A stretch of 64,000 nucleotides of DNA, taken from NCBI GenBank assembly GCA_037957365.1, contig JARHVA010001922.1, positions 2,305,001-2,369,000 of the forward strand, in the 5' to 3' direction. Shown here in pieces: positions 25,198-37,989 of this stretch (position 1 is the first letter of the stretch; each line of letters opens with the position of its first letter). The translations under genes and the position numbers were made by a program. A model generated the notes under the pieces. That model saw only the letters and a list, made by a program, of their open reading frames with translations. It was not told where the DNA came from and made no database searches. Source of the stretch: Torreya grandis (lineage: Eukaryota; Streptophyta; Pinopsida; Cupressales; Taxaceae).

Positions 25198-28100
25198 TGT
25201 TGAGCATTGTCATTGAGTGTTAAGCTTTGATATTTAATGTTGTCATTGATGTCAAAAGTTATAATGAAGATGCATGGTTATTTTAATGATATCAATATAA
25301 TATCAAAGGTTATTATGTAAATGATTTGTTAATTAAGCCTTGAGGTATGTATATGATGAGTTTTGATTATCAACATAGTGAGTGATGTTGTTATGATGAA
25401 ACAATACTATTTGTAAAATGTTCTGATATCAACCTAAGTGAAATCATTGAGAAGAAACGTAAGTATAGGTCAATACAGTAAATATAAATCATCTTGTAAT
25501 GATTTTTTTAGACCTTATGAGATAATATTTTTAGTTGGAAAATATTAAATGAGTGAGGTTCAAAGAAGTGGTGTGATCCAAAGTTTTGTGTGAGCAATTT
25601 TGAAGATGCTCCAAAGAGAATGCTCCTATAAATAACAAAAAGTATTTGTGCATGAGAGATATTATATGAGGCCATATCTAAGGTATTGAAGACCTTGTAG
25701 ATGAGTAGAAGGTTAGCTCCAAAGATCTAGGTGCTCTAAAGATCTATGTACACATCTCCAAAGATGATACAATCAAGCTCAAAATATTTGTAAGTAGCTT
25801 CAAAGAAGTTATGTTGAAGCTCTAAATAAGAGTAAGTGTATGATTTTTATTGAGAATACAAAAGAGGCATTATAACATAGGTGATTTCCAAAGTAGAGTC
25901 TACAGAGTGGCTAGAAGGTTAGATTCTAGTCTTATTAAGGCTTGCAAGTTAAAGATTATAAAGAAAGAAGAGATGGTGGCTAGATGAGGTAAAAAGATTT
26001 ATTTCCATGACATGAGTGAGAATATGAACATTGACTAAGGAGATTCAAGTTTTTATAAGCATTTTCATGAATTTTAGATCAAGGTTTGCAAATAAAAGGC
26101 TTGAAAAGCATTTCAAGGTTTTTTGAGTGCATAGAATGAAAAGATGTCTACCTAAAATGTTTTCTTAGTGCTCATTGGAATTGGAAATAGCTACATGAGA
26201 TCCTAATATTTTCATGGTATATGACTAAGGGTTATATCTCAAAGTTATAAGTGTTGGTTTCTAGAAAGAGGAGCTAAGTTTTATAAATGATTGTTAAGAC
26301 TAGAAGCTAGTCTAAACCTTCATAAAACACTAATTGTCACTTGATGTTGAAGATCTTGTTCTAAAAAGATAAATTTATTTTTATATGATCAGAAAAGTGA
26401 TTAGAGTATGGATTCAATTATCCCAAAAATATACAAGTGTGATTGGTTTCTCAGGTGAGTGAGCAGACCATATATAAAACTGCTCATATTTTAGTGATGT
26501 ATTATAATAGACAACATTGATCAAATAAAAGTTGCTAAGTGGAAGAAGATAAAAGTGTGAGAATTTTAGTTTATGATCATGAATTTTTATGGATATTTTA
26601 GATATTAGATGTGTTAATTTGGTGATCAAAGTTATCCAGTTGCTAAATAGACCTAGTGGTGTAGACTGTGAAGAAATAAAATAGAAGTGAGAAGATGTTT
26701 CATAATGTATTTTCATGAAACAGTGATGCATTAAAATGCATAATGATGTTTTATAGGTATTTAATTATTTATTAATAATTTTTAAAAGCTTTTAAGTTTG
26801 TGTAATAAGTTTAAACATTTAATCCAAAATGGTTTATCTATCTAAGTAGAGTCTATGAGAAAGAAGGTCAGCAGATTGGTCTGTAGGACAAAGTTTTTAT
26901 TATAAATCATGATCTAATTATTTGAGATTAATATAATTATTTTTTAAGATCCTATACATGAATATAAATATCTTGAAGATATTAAATCATGTGCTAGATG
27001 TTTATGTTTTCTTGATTGTGTTTTGGAGTCAGTTGGTAGTTCTAAGTGAACATCTTATAGAAGAGTGTTTAATCCTGTTTACCCTGAGTTAAAGCATTAG
27101 ATGTAGTTGGTGATGAACATAAGGTCATAAGGATTCTAAATATATAATTTGTTTCCATGTTTTTTGGAAAAATTGAGTATATGCTTTAGTTATTTAAGGT
27201 AGAGTTTTTGTATATACACATGCCTTTTATAAGCAATGATTTGAGTAAGGGTTCAAGTGATGATTAGACCTAAAAGGTGTTGTATAACTAAAATAAAACT
27301 TAGATAATGGTTATCGGAGTGGATTATGATGTTTTATTGTTGTGTAAGGTGTTTTTATAATATTGAATAAGGATCAAAGGGTAACATGTTTTTTAGCAGG
27401 CCTATTAAGTCTATATAAGCCTAAAAAGAAGAGTAAGGGCTAATTAATGTATGGCCAGCCTAATTTAATGATTAATTCATGAATAAGGCATTTTATTTTA
27501 ATATGATTCAACTTATTAATTTTTACCTAATTGATTTGAATATATAGTCAACATAGAAGGATATAATCAAATGAATTATATAAAAGCTAGGTAGCTAGGC
27601 CTATTTTGTATGTGCTTAGAGGATAAGACAGAGCATGTGCTTATAGTGAAATAGAATAACAAAATAATTTAATGACATAGATCATTTTCAAGTAAAAAAA
27701 AGTCATGTGGACTATTAGAGATATCATAAATATCTAAGAAAATTCTATAAGAGAGGATCAAGGTCAAAAGACTTAATCAAGCCATGAAGAGGGCTAATTG
27801 AGCAAAGAGGGTTGAAGATCAATTTGAGAGAGATAAAAAAGTGAAGAACAAAAAAATTAGATCATTATCTATTTTATAATAAACAAATATTTATAAATGT
27901 GATCAAACAATTATGTGGATGAGTTGGTGTTAACTCATCCAGCGGGTTGGAGCCTCCTTATAAGTTAGAGCTTAGCTAAAGACTATTGAGTTGGTGCTTG
28001 GTAAATTAGAGGTTGGTGCTCCTTACTGAGTTGGTTCTTAGATAAATAATATTGAGTTAGTACTTGATAGATTGGGGTTGGTGCTCCAAGTTGAGTGGGT

Positions 28101-28345
28101 GCTCAAATAAAGATTGATGTTTATCTTATAAGACCATAGTCCATTTTATTCATCAGTGGGTTTTCTACCCCAAGAGGGTTTCCCATATATAGGTTGTGTT
28201 TATTTTTTTCATGCTCTTATATTTTATTGTTTATTATTGCTGAGATATACATGAATGTTTATATGGTTCATACATAATTAAGTAGAATTGAATGAAAAGA
28301 TTTGAAGACTAATTAACCCCCATCTCAATCATCTTGTTTCCAAAA
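25198..28345 (+). repeat. Right (3') LTR of copia-type element
   Basis: Starts TGTTGAGCATTGTCATTGAG and is collinear with the left LTR to the end (TCATCTTGTTTCCA, 28,329-28,342). The exact end is 28,342 if the terminal CA is used, or 28,345 if aligned without gaps. The minus-strand frame 26414-26731 inside it is a chance frame. Confidence 0.75.
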
Positions 28346-31030
28346 AACTTGATTATGCCTCTCATACCATTTATACCCTTCCCCCAACATCCACACAGCA
28401 AGACAATATACCCCAAAATTATAATAGTATTTATTCTACCCAACCACAAGAAGTAATTTAACCAACCACCACATCACCTAAAGTAACTCAATCCATTTGT
28501 AATCAGCCTAAACTAACCATACCCTTTCAACATAAGTTCAATTTTACATCCAAACCTCCTTCCCAAGAGCTCTTATAACACTATACACTTATATCTAATA
28601 ATCCTCCCATGGGTTATGATGAATGAGATCCTACTGCCTAACTTTCTCATCTCCCTTATCAAATACATTTCTTATAACTAATGATAAGTTCTCTTATCAT
28701 CAAAACTACCTAATGCAACTATTGTTTGAAATGAATATCGCTTATCCTCCTCTTATAGGATTTGAAACTACCTTATCTACATTTGAAGATAGTATACTTA
28801 AATAATGTGAAGAGATGTCCATCCATGTTTATGAAATAGTGGACACTTCTCTCTCACTTAAGTTCCCTATCACTTCCATGATTCTTGATGAGATACTGCT
28901 TCATGTGAATGATCTTACTCTATTCATTAGCATCCAAATTGGTGATATCCAATTTAAGTGTGACTTAATTAACAAAGGTTTAGGCACTTTTGTTTCCTCC
29001 CTTTAAATAATTATTATACTTGGATATTTTAAATATAAACTCAAATCTACACATAGTACATGTCAAGGATATGACATAAGGCAAATGACTCCTTTAGGTT
29101 GTGTTTAGATTCCCATTACTATTCCCCCTATTACCATCCATCTAAAATTTATGATCTTTAACTTTCCACTTTATTACACCTTAATTAGTTGACCTTGGAC
29201 TAATCATATGATAATAGTGGCCTCATCCACATGTCAATGTGTTAAATTACCTCACAATAGATCTATCTACAAGATTCAAGTAGATATGAACCCTTATAAT
29301 TTAGAAAAATTCCAAGAACATTATGTCTTTAAAATACCCACCCTTAAACCCCTACCTAGTGTCCCATTTAATTAATCCCAACTCTTCAACTATCTAGTCA
29401 AACTTGAGGTTATAGTGGTCATCCTAAATTAATTGGGAATATTCCACCTAATCTCTTAGACTCTAATGATGATGAGTTGGATGAGATAATTATCAAGGTA
29501 AAAATATATGATATTTTCCCTCATATAATCACACAAATTCCTCTTTATTTTCAACCTCAATCCTATCATCTAACCTTTGACCACATACCCATTATCTTAA
29601 CCAAAACTAGACACTCTATCCATCACGCTTTCTCTAATGATAAAGTCATTCCTACATATACCATCAACTTGAATACACCTAACTATTATGTTTTAGACCA
29701 CCCATTTTTATCAGGTATCATCTGCACTTGAAATGTATAATTTATTTATATCACTCTTATTTCTTTTAGTCTTTTCATTCTTATTTTAGCATGCCTTCCT
29801 TTATAACACCTAATACTACTCTTTCTACTATTTATCATAGGGTAGAGATAGAGCACTCATATGGTACACCTCCATTCATATCAGATCCCCTTAGGAGTAT
29901 GATCATGGATCATGCCATGAAAATACCTTATCACTTTATCAGATACCATGACCCTTATAGTTTTCTTCCTATATAGATGATAGCCACTATTCTTAAACCT
30001 GCTACACAACTAGCCTTACCTATCGATGAATCTAGTTTGGTTTCTACTGCATCCACATCCTTCCTTGGTAGTGACCTTATTCCATTACCATAGCTTGATC
30101 CCATGCTCACATAATTTTAATATCAACCTTATTGTGATATCCATAAAGTTTTCAATCATTGGACCAAATATTTCTATTTATATCAACCTCCCTAGGCTTC
30201 TCCTTCCACCTTTTCAGCTAGTAGACCCCTATATTCTACTAATAGATGTATTTTTAATTTCATGAGATAGATAAACAATCTTCCACTCATTATCAAAAAA
30301 TTATCTAGTACATTGTTGCATTACACCCAACCACTGCTCAGCCTAAAGATAAGGCCATGGATCTTCCTAAGCTATTACTAGAGTATAGCCCTAAATATGG
30401 GGAAATATACTATATTTGGCACTAATGTGGTACACATCATATTGATCATTGTTGATTCATTTAGTATCATGTTTTTGACTTCCCACATTTGACACCAACA
30501 CCAGTCATTCCTCCTTCCATAGGTCACACATGTAAGAAGGCTCCTTCTTCTCTGTAGGTTGTACCTCCTTCTCACCCTACATATACTATTCTCATTGAGA
30601 CATACATTAATAACCTTGATTATCCTACTCATGATATCTCACATGAGAATTAATCTTCATTATATATACCTACCTTTTTAACTGATATGATATGTTAGGA
30701 AGTCTTGGCACAATTTTTTGTAAAGATTGATGAGACTCTGGTTATCATCAGAATTCAGCTTCATAAAGATGTTTCAGATGTTATGAATAATATGTGTGGT
30801 CAAATATATCAATATTTGTTAACATGTCATGGTGATATTACATATTGTTCTATTTTATTATTTGGATTAGATTTGTGATCCATTTTTATATCTCTTATAC
30901 ATTTAACTATGTGTCAAATTTGATTTCACTTATCTATTTTACATGGATCATTATATTAAGCTTTATGTGTTTTATATGGTTTCATTTACTTTCACCTCTT
31001 ATTATGGATCCTTATAATTATTTTCATAAA
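28346..31030 (+). pseudogene. Interrupted gypsy-type element, protease region
   Basis: This continues the element interrupted at 17.4 kb. Best-supported is an aspartic-protease-like stretch at 28,815-29,320: 'TLFISIQIGDIQFKCDLINK' (about 28,917-28,976, where the catalytic D-[ST]-G would lie but reads N-K-G), followed by 'PITIPPITIHLKFMIFNFPL' (about 29,113-29,172), 'PWTNHMIIVASSTCQCVKLP' and 'IYKIQVDMNPYN'. These are typical of the region after the protease in Ogre/Tat-like elements. Further frames at 29,477-30,265 are Pro/His/Ile-rich and unassigned. No RT (no YxDD) is recognisable. The gene is broken by many stops and has lost its active site. Confidence 0.5.
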
Positions 31031-31040
31031 TGTATGCTTA

Positions 31041-31272
31041 TTATTATGATTTCACTTCTTTTATTTGTTTTTTACAATGTTTATTTGCTATCTTATTACA
31101 CTAAAAAATCAAAATGGAATCAAGGTTGTATAACCAAGTTAAAATAGTAATTATTATGATTTCACTTCTTTTATTTGTTTTTCAAAATGTTTGTTTGCTA
31201 TCTTATTACACTAAAAAATAAAATAATTATTATTTTAACTTGGTTATAAAACCTTGATTCCATTATTATTTT
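31041..31272. repeat. Composite direct plus inverted repeat
   Basis: A 69-bp block (31,041-31,109) is repeated directly at 31,151-31,219, 110 bp later, with few differences. The intervening segment (about 31,111-31,154, containing GGAATCAAGGTT and TAACCAAGTTAAAATA) is repeated in inverted orientation right after the second block (31,224-31,264). The order is therefore A - B - A - B(reversed), which can fold into a long stem around the second A block. The frame 30845-31147 overlaps this and is not a gene. Confidence 0.85.
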
Positions 31273-32160
31273 ATCTCTACCATATGATAAATTGAAAAAA
31301 ATACTTATCATTGTAATACTACCATGTACTGATCTATTTTATATCTCCCTTTATTCCCTCATTCCCCTTCCACTTACTAAACATACATACAGTTGAAACT
31401 TGAGATTACATATTGGTTCACAGCTAAGCCTAAGTGCTTAGTCAATCATATTTTTGGTTACTTAGCATATTTTAAATCAAAATGTAAATCTCATTTGTGT
31501 GTATCACTTTTATCACTCATGTTGGTTATTCTAAATCCATATGGAGGAGGAATCATAAAATCCATAAAAAAAAGGTAAAATCTAAATCATTTAAATAAAA
31601 GTTAATGATTCAAAAGGTAACACATAAATTCAAAAGTATATCACACCAAAAGATGTGAATCATAGCACATATCTTATTTATAATCAAATTTCAAACTCCA
31701 TAGTTGGACTCATAATAGATCTGAGGTCTATTAGGGTGTGGTAGTCCAGTAGATTTGGATAGGAGAACAAAAACAATCTATAAGTTCTACCTACTTTTTC
31801 ACACAAGCACCCAATCTTTGTATCATACCATCAACTCTATAAGAGGTCTTGAAGAATGGATAAAATGTTATGGGAAGGTAGCTCCATTTTAATTTTCTTG
31901 TTCATATAACTCTCATAAGTTGATCTTATTATCTCACCTATTTTCTTATACAACTTTTCACTTATTGTGAGTATGTATCCTTTGCATTATAATGGTAACT
32001 AGACTCTTAGTGTCTCTCCTTTGTACCTATTATGCCTCATGCTTCCTAAGGTTTTCTCGTAGACATCTATGTCATAATTTTTACATTCCATATTTCATTA
32101 AAATAATCCTAATATTTACCCCTTAAGGAATATTGTTTTGTTAACTGATCATTCCCCTTA
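31273..32160. other. Non-coding, no recognisable feature
   Basis: AT-rich, with a short chance frame at 31393-31578. Nothing assignable was seen on either strand. Confidence 0.4.
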
Positions 32161-32182
32161 GGGTTTCCATTTGTGATTTATA

Positions 32183-32520
32183 GTGTAAGAACATGGATAA
32201 AACCATGCTCTCCTCACAAATTACCACAATAAAACATTTCCTTATTTTTACCCTTATTACCATTCACCTAATTGGTGTTCACTTTGTGAGTTGCAGTGTA
32301 AGACCATGGATAGGACCATGCTCTTCTCATAAATTAAAACATTAAAAACATCTTTTAATTATTCCCATAGTTACTTCCACCTCATTCATGTTCCATTTAT
32401 TATTTGTAGTGTAAGACCTTGGATAGGACTAGGCCCTCCTCATAAAATGTTTCAATACCTAGTTCATACTATAACCAAGTCATAATACAATTACATGCTT
32501 AAAATTTGAGAGAATTTGTG
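32183..32520. repeat. Three tandem units with 113-bp period
   Basis: The core GTGTAAGA.C.TGGATA.GAC followed by CTCCTCAT or CTTCTCAT begins at 32,183, 32,296 and 32,409, exactly 113 bp apart. The text between cores is more diverged but shares CTTATT.C.C and TTCCA-like parts. This is an old short tandem array next to the chromovirus insertion. Confidence 0.75.
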
Positions 32521-32641
32521 TTACATTATGATTTACACATTGTTGACATACTTCCCATCCTAATTTAGTATGTTATATGCTTACTTAATAAACACTCCAC
32601 TTTTATCTTCTTATTTTATGATTGTGTGTATGTTTACTACC

Positions 32642-32646
32642 ATTTT
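32642..32646. repeat. Target-site duplication, left copy
   Basis: ATTTT immediately precedes the left LTR and is matched by ATTTT at 45,517-45,521 immediately after the right LTR. A 5-bp duplication is the norm for plant LTR elements. Confidence 0.75.
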
Positions 32647-33644
32647 TGTAACAACCTCACTGAGTTTGACTTAGAAAAATGTGATTTTTTTTTCAATTTT
32701 TACAACAATATATTCTTTCATTAGATTTCACCATGATAATCTAATTAGTGATCTAACTAGAACACATTAATTATCTTAATAGTAAAATAAACATGTGACA
32801 TCTATCCATCACTGATCACTATCTTCTGAGGAAATAAAACATAACTAAATATAGAAAGTAATTACAAATTTCCATCCATGGCTAATAAAAAATGCAACCA
32901 CTATTATCATATATAATAATTAAATCTCATTTGAATAATATTTGAATAATAATAAATACAATATAAAGTACAAGATACTAGGCTCTATGGATTATGAATT
33001 ATCAAACTCCAGTATCTATGGCAATCTCAAGTGTTGTCTCCAAATAAGTACCATTGTGGGGAGGGAAAGCATCATCTAAGAAATTTTATACACCAACCAT
33101 AGACCATCGATCCCTAAAAAAAACCCATTAGGAAATGGCCATCCTTTCATAAATGAGTAGATATTGATGGTATGAGAATGTAGAGAGATAAACTAGTACC
33201 TATATGTTGTATGATTTATAAATAAAATAATGTTGTATACTATAAAGGAACCCATTTTAACATGATATCATACAAATATGTAAATAATAAACATGAAATG
33301 ACAATATCTAAATAACATTACTTTGACAAAAGTTTTTCAATAGTTATTAATCTCTAAGATTAGTCAATTTCATACACACCACTTGATCAGATTATCTTCA
33401 TCTAGAATTGTGATGATAATAAGCTATTGAAGTCCATCTTACTACTTACTCAATATCAATAATGTGAGATTTGTTTAAAATATATATAACTAATAGATTC
33501 ATATAGATTACTTCCTATTAGAAATAAAAAAACATGCTAAGCACAATAATAATCAAATGTATACATTTATTCCATCAAACATATGAATGAATCCCCACAA
33601 TATAAATTATTACACAATTAATTAGCAAAACAAGTGCAGATTAT

Positions 33645-33712
<68 letters not shown>

Positions 33713-36700
33713 GCTACATATTATAATTTTTTTAAATAGAAACAATATAGTACTTCCTAATAATTATCATAAAACATGCTATTCATAAAATAACCAGTAC
33801 ACATACATTTAGTCTGTCAAATGTATGAATGAATTTAGACATAAAAATTATAGTTTGCCTCACCTAGGTATAACATATATTTAAACTATAGTTTTCAAAT
33901 AAAATACACTCTATGACACCCCATAATATCATAATTCATTGTACACGATCACATTACTCAATCATGAACAACCAATCTTATAATTTCAATAATCAAAAGT
34001 TTTATAATATTAAGCAAGTAAAATATATAGCAACTATGCATATCCTATGTTTAAAGTGCATACTATTATAACCTATAGGCATACATCAAAATTTATTGAT
34101 ATATATTATATATATGACTAAAAACTTATACATATTAATATACTCATAATATGAATTATACAAAAGTTTTCACTACTATATACTAATAGTCATTTATAGC
34201 TCTAATCAATAACTTCATATGATTTCTACAATGATAATAATTTTCTTGTTCATGAAATATATTGATGATCTTTATAAGCTAAAGGATTATATAATGTAAT
34301 TTTCCTTCATAGTTTTTATCTTTAACTAAATAGATTTTCATCCTAATATGATCAAGGGATATACAACCCTGTACATAAGTTCTCAATACTACATAATATT
34401 TCATATCTAGGTTCGTAAATAAATATTTGGTAATATACAAATTTATCTTATATGATACACAAAAGTTTCATCAAGTACATATATATATATGAATCATCCA
34501 AGGTCATGATAATATACTAATCAAAATCTATGTTATAGTCACACATCACAGTGTATTTATATACCTAAGTTATATATATGTATATGCCCTCATACATATT
34601 AGTACTCCCATAATATGTATCATACACTAGTTTACAATGGATCAATATACAATACACTAACCACTAGATCAATGTTTAGTAATACAATTATACTTATGAA
34701 TGAAGAGTCTTGTATTCAACATATCAAGCTGAGAGGGCACAAATAATATGATACTTAACTTATTCCTTGATCTAAATGATCCCATATCTATATATAATAG
34801 ATTAGTTATAGTACAAATGATATTATTACTAGTTATATTACTTTAAATATACTAAGTTATTAATCTCTCATACATATATCATTACTAGATATATTATCTA
34901 GTTATATGTGAAAGTAATCTAGCTATCGGACAAGATAATCTAGTTAACTCTATAACCTTAATCGGTATAGATTATCAATATATTAAAATACTAACATTAT
35001 ATCTCTTATATCAGGAATATAATAAAATAATGGATATCTTATTTATACTTTAGGTGGTAATAAGATTTATATACTTATCTTACACCTATGATAATATTGT
35101 TACCACAATACTAACTTAACATTGGTATTCGATTATACACCTATAATGTTTATGCTAAGCATGATGCGTATTCCATAATGCATCAAAATATTGATATAAT
35201 ACTCAACACACATCTATAAATTTTATATTAAAATATAACATTAAAATGTTTTATATATTACTATAACTGAAGTGACATCATGCTACATAACTACATTTAG
35301 AATGCATTGTTTTATCTTAAAAATTTTGTATTTAAAATTGTGAATATATACATAATTTTCCTTATATACATATATGCCTATGTATATTAAAACTTTTGTA
35401 TTCTTATACGCCTATGATCTAAGCTAAGTATAATATATGCCCATGTGAATTATAAGTAGTTGTAAAATCATAATAAATCATTGGTTCTTTTAAATAATTA
35501 AATATATTTTTACGACACTGAAGGTATACTCTTTATTCACTATTGTTTTTTATTATATACTAATTGTTGTATATATATGACATGGATCTCTATGTATTTT
35601 TACATATATTAATCACCACTATTAAATCACAATAAAAGTGTAGTGATCCAATATTATAATAATAGAAATAAAAGTGTAGTGATCTACTAAATTAATTCTC
35701 CATATACCTTATATAATAATTTAATATACCTTATACATAATAATTATATCATATACCTTATATGTATATTATATCTACTCTACTACCACATCTGATTACA
35801 CTTAAATAATTTTGCCTATATTCCTATGTCAAAAATACATATATTGGAGATGTTATTACATAGTAAATTTTATATTAACTTTTTTTTATATTGGAATCCA
35901 CAAATGCAATGACCCATAAACTTAGCGATTTAATATTCTATCAAACATATTCAGAAATAGGAGATCGATACCAAGCTCAATTATATTATGTCAATTATAG
36001 ATATGGTGTTACACAAAAATACATAGACTCATCCCCACTATTCTTGTATATTAACTATGGTGATACACAGAAATATAAAAATACCTATAGCTAGGTTGAT
36101 ACACATAATATATCAATTTAGCTATAATTAGATTGGTATAATCATCCAGATAATCAAGATTATATATATTAGATATACATATATTTATTTATTTTAGTAT
36201 ATTAAAGTTATTGTGATACACCAAGCTAATATGTTCATATATTTCCTAGCTAAATTGACTTTATTAGTTCCTTGAATCTAGTATATTTAATATACCAATA
36301 TATATCCTAGATAAATTGACTTTATCTAGATATTGATTTAGTAGATTGAGTCTATCGATAATGGATATATATACAACATTAAATATCAGTATAAAATAGT
36401 TTTATATTAGGTCAAACTAAGTGATACATAACATACAAATTGATAAATGATAATATTTGTATCTTTGTATGATAATTATCTATCACATCGATCAATTATT
36501 ATGCTATTCAGAATGCAATTTGCTACTTATAAATATTGAATCATAAAATTGAAATAACATCACCTACCTATTTTAAAATGTTAGATATGTATAGATAATT
36601 AGGTCTTTTCCCCTTTGCCCTATTGTGCCTTCTCTTTTCATTTCATTATTTACTCCTCTCTTCACTTCCATGCTTTGCCTTTTTCTCTAAAATTGCACCC

Positions 36701-37552
36701 CTCCTTTATTTTTTTTCTAAGTATGGTGTTTTCTTTTTTTAAAACTACCTTTTTTATTTTATCTATTTTTATTTCATGATTTTATTTTATTTTATTTTTT
36801 AAAATCTTTTCTAAATCCTCTAATTCACTAAATTCTATCCAATTTGCCTTAGTGCACAAGTAATAAATCCTGATTTAGTCTATTTATTTTTATTTACTTT
36901 GATTTCATATTTTTTTAATATTTTCCAAATAACTTAATAAATAATTATTTGGTATAATTAATTAATTACCACATAATCAGACTACAACATTATGCATTTA
37001 ACCCTACACATAACATCCATGATGCAACCACATATGATGTATTCCACATACAAGCAATAAATTAAGCTAACACAATTAACCATGCATAAACACTATCTAA
37101 ATGTAATTAGTATCAAAACATACTATGATAACCATTCAACTAAGCATCTAACATGTACTAGCTATGGTGGTGTGTGCAAGGTTATATCCATTCCTCTATC
37201 ATCCTCCAACATATCCATCTACATCACCCTCTCTGATGGTGCTCTCCCTCTTTCATGCTCTGAGGGATGAATCTATCTTGTGTCCAATTCATGATAATAA
37301 GGTAGTTAGTCCATAACATCATGATATGTATATCATAAAATACTACTAAATAATAAGTCAACATGATCACAAAGTAAAGAGTATATAGTACAACTCATAG
37401 TAGTGAAAAATATGAAATGAAAGTAACATACCATTGTCCCATAACAACATATGACTTATAGATTAGTTAGTAATAATTAAATAAAATTATCAACTATAGA
37501 AAATCCATAAATAATCAAGTAAATTTTATTAGCGAGAAATCAATATGTAACA
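32647..37552 (-). repeat. 3' LTR (left) of chromovirus-type element, 4.9 kb
   Basis: Collinear with 40,629-45,516 throughout, with many point differences and small indels. It begins TGTAACAACCTCACTGAG and ends CAATATGTAACA in plus-strand reading. It contains an (AT)n expansion at 33,655-33,708 absent from the other LTR. The frame 35891-36094 and the one at 37082-37270 are non-coding LTR frames. Confidence 0.85.
33655..33708. repeat. (AT)n microsatellite
   Basis: About 54 bp of uninterrupted TA repeats inside the left LTR. The matching place in the right LTR (about 41,640-41,660) has only a short TATAATATATAT-like stretch, so the expansion came after insertion. Confidence 0.95.
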
Positions 37553-37567
37553 TCATTCCCCCTAAAT
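37553..37567 (-). other. Polypurine tract, chromovirus-type element
   Basis: On the minus strand ATTTAGGGGGAATGA directly precedes the TGTTACATATTG start of the 3' LTR. Composition and position fit the plus-strand primer. Confidence 0.65.
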
Positions 37568-37679
37568 CTAGTCATCTTCACAAATGACACTTATTCAAAC
37601 ATAATTTCTAAATTAAAAACATTGTTTAGAAAAAATTTAACATAGTATAAAGTATCAAATCAATCAAATACAAGTGAAA

Positions 37680-37985
37680 ATCACCTGTAGAACTCATCAT
37701 AGTTATCCCAAGTAAAACTATCCTTAAATTATTAGTCCCATAATGTTTTGCACTATAGTATCTCTCTATTATGCAAACAAATTTTATGCATGTCCAATAC
37801 TTTGATTGGTTCTAGCATGACCACCTTGAGATTACAAATTGGCAAAGCATTCCAATCCATCACATATGGAAGATCAACTATACACTTTTAAGATAAAAAA
37901 ACATGGAAGACATTTATGAAATAGAGATAGAGATGGTGGAAATGCATGCTTATACACTATAGGATTGACCACTCCTAACACCTTA
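37680..37985 (-). pseudogene. C-terminal remnant of chromovirus polyprotein
   Basis: Minus-strand translation gives 'GVVNPIVYKHAFPPSLSLFH' (about 37,970 downward), the usual segment after the integrase core (V.P.AY.L.LPPSLS.IH). After a frame change, 'DWNALPICNLKVVMLEPIKV' and 'LDMHKICLHNREIL' follow, then 'FKDSFTWDNYDEFYR'. The EP..VLD....L.NREI.. ...W......TW...DE pattern is that of the tail or chromodomain-like end of chromoviral integrases, which binds chromatin and guides insertion. Stops and at least one frameshift break it. It shows that the element descends from an autonomous chromovirus. Confidence 0.65.
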
Positions 37986-37989
37986 AAGG

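Larger units (their letters stand above)
17401..28342 (+). mobile_element. Copia-type LTR retrotransposon lacking visible pol
   Basis: An 11-kb element with two direct LTRs of about 3.15 kb, a 4.6-kb interior, a tRNA-iMet-like primer site just inside the left LTR and a purine-rich tract just before the right LTR. The interior holds a copia-type gag and a second unidentified reading frame, but no protease, integrase or RT was recognised. At 4.6 kb the interior is probably too short for gag, the second ORF and a full pol. It is inserted in an older gypsy-family element: gag remnant 2 lies to the left and a decayed protease region to the right. A 5-bp target duplication is only weakly supported (ATAAA left, AAAAA right). 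The LTRs differ by many substitutions and small indels, so the insertion is old. Confidence 0.7.
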
